Made by a program: the position numbers and the translations under genes. A DNA stretch of 64,000 bases from Armatimonadota bacterium (GTDB lineage: Bacteria; Armatimonadota; Fimbriimonadia; Fimbriimonadales; Fimbriimonadaceae). Where the stretch lies: NCBI GenBank assembly GCA_018268375.1, contig JAFDWS010000001.1, forward strand, positions 315,375 through 379,374, in the 5' to 3' direction. The notes under the pieces are model-generated. The model did not search any database and was not told where the DNA came from. It was given only the letters and a program-made list of their open reading frames with translations. This document shows, piece after piece, positions 59,051-64,000 of this stretch (positions are counted from its first letter, which is position 1; each line of letters starts with the position of its first letter).

Positions 59051-60628
59051 ATGTCCCTGGTCGGCAAGGCGTTTGCGAACTCGGCGACAGAGGAACAAGC
59101 CCTCTCAACGCTCGCTGGGGATCTTCGAGAGGCAACAGCGGCCGACAGTTGCGACATCCTGCTTACGGTTGAGGGCGGCGGACTCTTAGTCAAGGCAAGC
59201 ACTTCCCTGCCTGAGCTGTCCGACCGGCTCCGCATTGGACGTGGTGTCGGCTTTGCGGGCCATGTCGTAGAGTCGGGCGAGCCTTTGGTCGTCCCTGAAA
59301 AGGCTTCACAACACCCCCTCTTCGCCCAATGGCCCGGCATTGACGCGCCGAATGCGGTCGCTGCCGTGGCGGTTCCCCTGGGGTTGGAGGACGAGCGCAT
59401 TGGCGCGATCGTGCTGGAGTGGCACACGCCCCAGGAAGATCTCCGCGATGCGCTGAATGTGGCGATGGATGTCGCCGGTTCCCTGGGGCTCGCGATCCAG
59501 GTTTTTCGCAGTGCCTTCGAGGCAGGTTCTCACCTGAACCGGCTAGGTTTGCTGGCCGAAGTGACGGACACCCTCTCCGGCACCCCTTATCTGGAAGAGA
59601 TTCTCCAGCACCTCGTCAACATCACTGCGCGGCGATTCAACTACCGGGTCGTCAGCCTTCGACTGCTCGATGAAACCGGCGGCAACTTGATCTTGAGGGC
59701 CGCGTTCTCCATCCATCGCGCCTATCCGCGCCGCCCCGTCATTAAGCTTGGTGAATCGATCGCAGGCAAGGTGATCCAGCGCCAGGTGCCTATCATTGTC
59801 GAAGACGTTCAGACCGAAGAAGACTTCATCGGCCACGACTTGGCGGTCGAGCAAGGCTTGCGGAGCATGATATGCGTCCCTCTCAAGCTCTATCAACGAG
59901 CGGTCGGCGTCATGAGTTGCTACACGGGTGAAGTGCGGCAGTTCCCTCCTGACGAGGTCGGCACGCTCGAGACCCTGGCAAAGCAGGCCGCGGTGGCAAT
60001 TGAGCACGCGAAGGCCCAAGTGCGCAACACCTTGCTCCAGGAAATGCACCACCGGGTCAAGAACAACCTACAGCAAGTAGCTTCCCTTCTCCGGCTGCAA
60101 ATTCGGAGCGCGACTTCGAAGCCTCTTCCCGAGGCGTTGACCGAAACGCTTTCGCGGATCGAGGCCATCGCCGCGGTACACGACCTGCTCAGCCGCGAGG
60201 ATCTTGACCACGTCGGGCTTAAGACCCTGTCCGAAACGCTCATCCAGCACCAACAGCAGTCCTTCATGCTTCCGGCCAAGGCAGTCGGGTTCTCGGTGCG
60301 CGGGAGCGACGTTCTACTCACGACCACTCAAGCGACGCAGGTGGCGCTCATCCTTAACGAACTGATCCAAAACGCCGTTTCGCACGGGTTCCAGGTCACG
60401 GATGAGGGCGAGGTGCACGTGACGATCGAGGACACCGACGGCAAGATCGACCTCTGGGTCAGCAACAATGGGGACGCCCTACCAACCGACTTCAAGCCCC
60501 GTGAAGGAGGCCTTGGACTGACCATCATCGATGGCCTTGCTCGTTCACTCGGCGGTCGCTTTTCGCTTGAGAACAAGCTTGGTTGGACGGTCGCGCACGT
60601 TCAGTTCACGAGAACGACGGGCGAGTAA
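59051..60628 (+). CDS. GAF-GAF sensor histidine kinase (HisKA_2 type)
   Basis: 525 residues, no membrane segment. Two GAF domains (about 8-150 and 165-320). The dimerisation/phosphoacceptor domain is 'EMHHRVKNNLQQVASLLRLQ' with the phosphoryl His at 334. The ATPase domain has the N box 'ILNELIQNAVSHGF' and G box 'GGLGLTIIDGLARSLGG'. A cytoplasmic sensor that would phosphorylate a receiver such as the stand-alone one at 5574-5987 or another elsewhere. Ends with TAA one base before the mqnD stop (convergent). Confidence 0.93.
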   Translation: MSLVGKAFANSATEEQALSTLAGDLREATAADSCDILLTVEGGGLLVKASTSLPELSDRLRIGRGVGFAGHVVESGEPLVVPEKASQHPLFAQWPGIDAPNAVAAVAVPLGLEDERIGAIVLEWHTPQEDLRDALNVAMDVAGSLGLAIQVFRSAFEAGSHLNRLGLLAEVTDTLSGTPYLEEILQHLVNITARRFNYRVVSLRLLDETGGNLILRAAFSIHRAYPRRPVIKLGESIAGKVIQRQVPIIVEDVQTEEDFIGHDLAVEQGLRSMICVPLKLYQRAVGVMSCYTGEVRQFPPDEVGTLETLAKQAAVAIEHAKAQVRNTLLQEMHHRVKNNLQQVASLLRLQIRSATSKPLPEALTETLSRIEAIAAVHDLLSREDLDHVGLKTLSETLIQHQQQSFMLPAKAVGFSVRGSDVLLTTTQATQVALILNELIQNAVSHGFQVTDEGEVHVTIEDTDGKIDLWVSNNGDALPTDFKPREGGLGLTIIDGLARSLGGRFSLENKLGWTVAHVQFTRTTGE

Positions 60629-61474
60629 TCAGTCGATCACACTGACTTCGACAGGCGGCACCATACCGATCCGGGCACCCTCTGACAACAGCAGTTTGAT
60701 GGCGCGCACACCGTCGTCACCCATGTCACGGGTCCGCTCGTTCACATACATGCCGACAAACGTGTCGCTCGTATCGCGGTCCATCCCCCTGGCGAAGGTC
60801 AGCGCGTAATCAAGAGCTTTCGCCCGCTCGTTGAGTCCGGCATCGATGCTCGCGCGCATGCATCGTGAGACTTCCTTGCACACATCCTCGCCCAGATCCT
60901 TGCGAACGACGTTGACGCCTAGGGGCAAGGGCAGTCCGCCGGTCTTGTCTCGCCACCACTTGCCCATATTGGCGATCTCGACCAGCCCTTCTTCCGCGTA
61001 GGTGAGTTGCCCCTCGTGGATGATCAAACCAGCCTCGTACTTCCCTTCCTTGATCGCGGGAATGATCTCGTCGAAGGGAACGACCTCGTATTTGGGTTTT
61101 ACACCGGCGCCGTATTGATCGTCGAACCAGAGGTTCAGTTCGAGAAAGGCGCTTGTGAGCTCGCCCGGAACGGCGATCAAGGTTTCCTTGAGGTCTTCCT
61201 TGCTGATATTGCTCTCTGCGACGACCATAGGGCCATAGCCTTCACCAAAGCTACCGCCGTGCCTGAGGAGGGCGTACTTGTCCGCGACGTAAGCGAAGGC
61301 GTGGACGCTGACCGCGCTGGATTCCAGCTTTCCTTCTTTGGCCCATTCGTTGAGCGTTTGGATGTCGCGAAGGATGTGCTCGAACTGCAGGTTGCTCTCC
61401 ACAACGCCCTTTGCGAGGCCATAGAACATGAAGGCGTCGTCTGAGTCGGGAGAGTGGCCGAGGCGGATGAGCAT
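60629..61474 (-). CDS. mqnD: 1,4-dihydroxy-6-naphthoate synthase MqnD
   Basis: 281 residues. Periplasmic-binding-protein fold with the MqnD opening 'IRLGHSPDSDDAFMFYGLA', 'YGPMVVAESNISKEDLKET', 'EAGLIIHEGQLTYAEEGL' and 'GGLPLPLGVNVVRKDL'. Converts cyclic de-hypoxanthine futalosine to 1,4-dihydroxy-6-naphthoate in the futalosine menaquinone pathway. TACCCT lies 6 nt before the ATG. The other mqn genes are not in the window. It follows the cyclase gene by 4 bp but may have its own promoter. Confidence 0.95.
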   Translation of the reverse strand: MLIRLGHSPDSDDAFMFYGLAKGVVESNLQFEHILRDIQTLNEWAKEGKLESSAVSVHAFAYVADKYALLRHGGSFGEGYGPMVVAESNISKEDLKETLIAVPGELTSAFLELNLWFDDQYGAGVKPKYEVVPFDEIIPAIKEGKYEAGLIIHEGQLTYAEEGLVEIANMGKWWRDKTGGLPLPLGVNVVRKDLGEDVCKEVSRCMRASIDAGLNERAKALDYALTFARGMDRDTSDTFVGMYVNERTRDMGDDGVRAIKLLLSEGARIGMVPPVEVSVID

Positions 61475-61478
61475 GGCT

Positions 61479-63254
61479 TCAGGGTACCTGGGGAGGCGAT
61501 GCGCCCTCGGGAGCGAAGGCTTCGACCGGTTCCGGAAAGCCCTTGAGTTCGAACGTGCCGAGGCTCCTTGTGCCTTCGAGCACTGCGGCCGCGCTCGGAC
61601 CGACCGCGATCGGCACTCCGGTCTGGTCGCATACGCTCAGGAGCCGTTGAGCCATGTTGACGCTTGGGCCTTGGGTCGTCCAGACCTTTCGGCCGTCTTC
61701 GACGACATACGCTCCGCTCGCCGAACCAACTTCTAACCCGGACTTTGCGATCATTCCGCCAATCTCGAGCGCAAACTGGGCGCACTCTTGCGCCGCCTTC
61801 AACGCTTCTTTGACAGTAGCTGACCGACCGCCCGTTTGAAACGTCGCAATGAAGCCGTCCCCTGTCGTCCTTTCGAGCTTGCCGCCCCGCCTGGCGACGA
61901 CCATGGCAGACCGTCTTGCAAACTCTGTGTAAACCTTTTGGTAGCCATCGGCTCCGAGGCGGTTCGTAAGGGCTGTCGAGTCTTTGATGTCCACAAACAA
62001 CACAGCCACCTCACGCTCCATTCCTGCCCAGCGAGGATCGAGGGGACCGAACTTCAGGAGTCCAAGAAGGGCTGAAGCAGCCCAACTCACGAACACTGCG
62101 ACAGGAAGCTCGATCAGAGAAGCAGTACGGTTGGCAAACGCGAGCAAGGGAGCTACGATCAGACTGACTGCGCTCGCCATGAGGGGCAGGACGATCCGCC
62201 ACCTCTTCGCGCTCATGAGGCTCGACCAGGCAACCCACACTCCGAGGAGGCAAGCTGCCAAAGCCTGAGCAACCTCTGGCACTGGGGCCTGCCAAGAGGA
62301 AGGGCCCTTGAGAAACGTGTTGAGAGTATGAGCCATGAAGAACAGGCCAGGCACGCCTCCGAATTTCGCCGTCGTGACGGCGTCTCGGCTCTCCCTTGTG
62401 TCCCCAATGATCACCGTCTTCCCTCGGAACCACTGACGAAGTTGGGTTTTGGAAGCACGAAGCAAATCCTCCAGGCTCTTGGTCGGGACGTCACGCCAAG
62501 ACCTCGTGTAAGTCGTGCGAACTTCGTGAAGATCCAACAGGGGCCACGAGCCGGCTGGCGTCAACACACGATTTTGTTTGAGATCCAGCCGAACATCTGG
62601 AGAGAAGCCATCTGTGAGCAATGCCGCGATCGCCGCGGCATGCACGATTGGGGTGTTGTCCGCATAGTTGGCCATGACGGGGTTGACCCCGAGGTCCAGA
62701 GTTCCCGGCTTGATGGTCACCGTGTGCCCGACGTAAACCGATGGGACGTAACCGCCAAGAAACGCTGGCGGTTGGAACTTATAGTCGTATCCACCGATGG
62801 CCGCTGGATCCTCCCTGGGCTCGTCGTCCTCGGCGCTCAAAATGGGCTCAGCCGCGATGACAAGGCTCGCGCCGTGAAGATTCCCGAGAGCTCGTGCGAG
62901 GGCCGAATCCCCCATTCGACCGGCGTCCAGGCTCGGACTCGAAAGCTTAGCGTCGAGCAAGATGACGGGAGCACCTGCCTCAGCGAGCAGCTCTATGACC
63001 CTCGCGTAATCGGTCTTATGCACACTTTCGCTCGTGCTTGCATAGCCCAGCGCCTTAGCCGTGCCAGCGCCCGCCCCGACGAGGCACACCCGGTCATCCA
63101 TTGCGACAGGGGGTGCGATTCTTCCCAGCTCGTCCTGCAACTCGCCGTCAAAGGTTCCGAGGAGTTCATTCGCGCTGAGGAGCCAGTGGGCGGTGAGTCC
63201 GGCAGCCAACCCAATGACAACCGGAGCGGCGTATGCGTGCCCCGCCCTCACCAA
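61479..63254 (-). CDS. CHASE2-domain adenylate/guanylate cyclase
   Basis: 591 residues, with GGAGG 6 nt before a TTG start; a GTG one codon later is equally possible. N-terminal membrane helix, extracytoplasmic CHASE2 domain (about 30-320), then membrane helices near 331-347, 354-375 and 382-400. The class III cyclase domain (about 412-590) has metal Asp422 in 'VLFVDIKDSTALTN' and Asp466 in 'TTGDGFIATF', and 'GPSVNMAQRLLSV' near the end. Makes a cyclic nucleotide in response to an external signal. 12 bp after the FecR-like gene. Confidence 0.92.
   Translation of the reverse strand: MVRAGHAYAAPVVIGLAAGLTAHWLLSANELLGTFDGELQDELGRIAPPVAMDDRVCLVGAGAGTAKALGYASTSESVHKTDYARVIELLAEAGAPVILLDAKLSSPSLDAGRMGDSALARALGNLHGASLVIAAEPILSAEDDEPREDPAAIGGYDYKFQPPAFLGGYVPSVYVGHTVTIKPGTLDLGVNPVMANYADNTPIVHAAAIAALLTDGFSPDVRLDLKQNRVLTPAGSWPLLDLHEVRTTYTRSWRDVPTKSLEDLLRASKTQLRQWFRGKTVIIGDTRESRDAVTTAKFGGVPGLFFMAHTLNTFLKGPSSWQAPVPEVAQALAACLLGVWVAWSSLMSAKRWRIVLPLMASAVSLIVAPLLAFANRTASLIELPVAVFVSWAASALLGLLKFGPLDPRWAGMEREVAVLFVDIKDSTALTNRLGADGYQKVYTEFARRSAMVVARRGGKLERTTGDGFIATFQTGGRSATVKEALKAAQECAQFALEIGGMIAKSGLEVGSASGAYVVEDGRKVWTTQGPSVNMAQRLLSVCDQTGVPIAVGPSAAAVLEGTRSLGTFELKGFPEPVEAFAPEGASPPQVP
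61481..61486 (-). promoter_or_regulatory. -10-like TACCCT six nt upstream of mqnD
   Basis: On the minus strand TACCCT, six nt (GAAGCC), ATG. It overlaps the 3' end of the cyclase gene, so mqnD may be expressed both from the operon and from its own leaderless promoter. Confidence 0.4.
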
Positions 63255-63266
63255 TCTGAACCTCCA

Positions 63267-63896
63267 TCAATACGGAAAGTTCTTTGAGGTGCCTTGTGCG
63301 ATATCGTAATCCTTGTTGTTGTAATTCACGGTGGTCGTTCCCTTGATGGCAGTGACGACCACAAAGCTAGGCACGATCGAAATCTCGCATTCTTCGTCGT
63401 TCAATGGCTCTTTGGAGCCGTTGATCAGAAGCATGCCGCCGCCATATGCCCCGGCCGAAGTGACCGTACCCTTTGCCCTGATTCGCCGAATGCGCGTGAG
63501 TTCGCTTTGGGACCAGTTCGTTCTCACACGAACCTTGCCGTAAGGTAATTCGAACAGAGTATCGCTTGGCAGATCCCATTTTAGTTCTGCTCTCGTGTTG
63601 GGAAAGAACTCGTATTCGTCGACACCGAACCTGATTATCTGCGTCGTTGCGCTCGGCATCAGGTTGCGGTTTTCAATTCGCTCGTCCACCTGAATTTGAC
63701 ACGAATCGTTAGGTCGGCACCTGTCCGACCATGACGGGCTACCACTGTCATCGATCACGGAGTTGTATCGCGTCACGTAGCAGTCCTGCGACACCAGAAA
63801 ATACTGGCAGCTTGCCACCGCGAGAGCCACAAGCGGTGCTGTTCCAAGGACTAAGGACAGCCAAGACCGGAAGCGAGCGGATCGAATGGATGTCAT
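63267..63896 (-). CDS. FecR-like secreted/membrane-anchored protein
   Basis: 209 residues. N-terminal membrane or signal segment ('WLSLVLGTAPLVALAVASC'). The mature part has a FecR-type beta region: 'TLFELPYGKVRVRTNWSQSE', 'SIVPSFVVVTAIKGTTTVNY' and 'IAQGTSKNFPY'. In other genomes FecR-domain proteins are commonly found beside CHASE2 cyclases, which fits this gene pair, probably as ligand sensor or partner. AGAGGAAG lies upstream of the ATG. Confidence 0.75.
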   Translation of the reverse strand: MTSIRSARFRSWLSLVLGTAPLVALAVASCQYFLVSQDCYVTRYNSVIDDSGSPSWSDRCRPNDSCQIQVDERIENRNLMPSATTQIIRFGVDEYEFFPNTRAELKWDLPSDTLFELPYGKVRVRTNWSQSELTRIRRIRAKGTVTSAGAYGGGMLLINGSKEPLNDEECEISIVPSFVVVTAIKGTTTVNYNNKDYDIAQGTSKNFPY

Positions 63897-63980
63897 GACC
63901 AGCTTCCTCTAATCATGGCGAATTGTATCTAAGAGCCGGAAGGCAAGTAAAGCCAAGAACGTCAAATTGAAAGACAGAGC

Positions 63981-64000
63981 CCCGGACTGAGTAGTCCGGG
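63981..64000. terminator. Hairpin at the window edge, probably a truncated terminator
   Basis: CCCGGACT (63981-63988) pairs with AGTCCGGG (63993-64000) around GAGT. The preceding GCC suggests the stem continues beyond the window. The 63897-63980 stretch has no gene. Confidence 0.6.

Overview
The window is about 60% GC and densely packed with bacterial genes. I infer a member of the Armatimonadota (Fimbriimonadia-like). The reasons are pseudopilins with an [10 protein letters not shown]-terminus followed by a long secreted body ending in a 'FADSHVRPM' motif, many large secreted proteins of unknown function, a PEP-CTERM protein, and a C-terminal secreted-protein domain found twice here that I associate with this phylum. 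Lipoproteins, an MCE/MlaD protein and a signal-peptide-rich gene set suggest a diderm envelope. MqnD indicates menaquinone synthesis by the futalosine route. The placement is inference: no rRNA gene is present.

Layout. 0-2.8 kb: two tandem copies of a pseudopilin + small lipoprotein bicistron, each with its own promoter, RBS and terminator. 2.8-8.4 kb (minus): 2-oxoacid dehydrogenase E2, phenylalanine hydroxylase, a membrane protein, a receiver-only response regulator, and a coupled RluD-RadC-translin-like set. 8.5-13.1 kb (plus): two paralogous exported proteins. 13.2-22 kb: leucyl-tRNA synthetase with an unusual insertion, TPR proteins, RsmG, a 608-aa secreted protein, a VOC protein, and AraC plus SGNH hydrolase. 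22.1-24.1 kb: groES-groEL behind a CIRCE-like operator. 24.2-34.1 kb: mostly secreted proteins (PEP-CTERM/TIGR03118-like, HEIDE-type metalloprotease, exported cyanophycinase-like protein, a 768-aa glycine-rich surface protein). 34.1-39.7 kb: a GNAT protein, a MoeZ-like E1/rhodanese, a methyltransferase and, converging on them, a coupled operon of BNR propeller, ankyrin protein and ubiquitin-like sulfur carrier ending in Gly-Gly.

39.8-50 kb: an exported trypsin-like protease, an unknown protein, a cluster of palindromic intergenic repeats, a secreted C39-like protein, an AraC regulator, DnaK, a fluoride channel, a membrane hydroxylase-like protein and a second secreted protein with the shared C-terminal domain. 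50-57 kb: exonuclease III, a zinc-ribbon/membrane protein pair, a coupled operon (sugar-binding-like protein, methyltransferase, DapA-like protein without its Schiff-base lysine), L9 and an MCE protein. 57-64 kb: a degenerate FAH-like protein, an M16 peptidase, a GAF-GAF histidine kinase, MqnD, and a FecR-like/CHASE2-cyclase pair.

Two features cut across the window. Many genes are coupled by 1-4 base start/stop overlaps. At least eleven operon-leading genes carry a TANNNT -10-like hexamer only 5-8 nt upstream of the start codon, which predicts leaderless transcripts; this was used to choose several starts. The best candidates for something undescribed are the Ubl/E1/BNR/ankyrin cluster, the translin-like gene in a RadC operon, the paired STN-like exported proteins, and the LeuRS insertion that starts at a palindrome.
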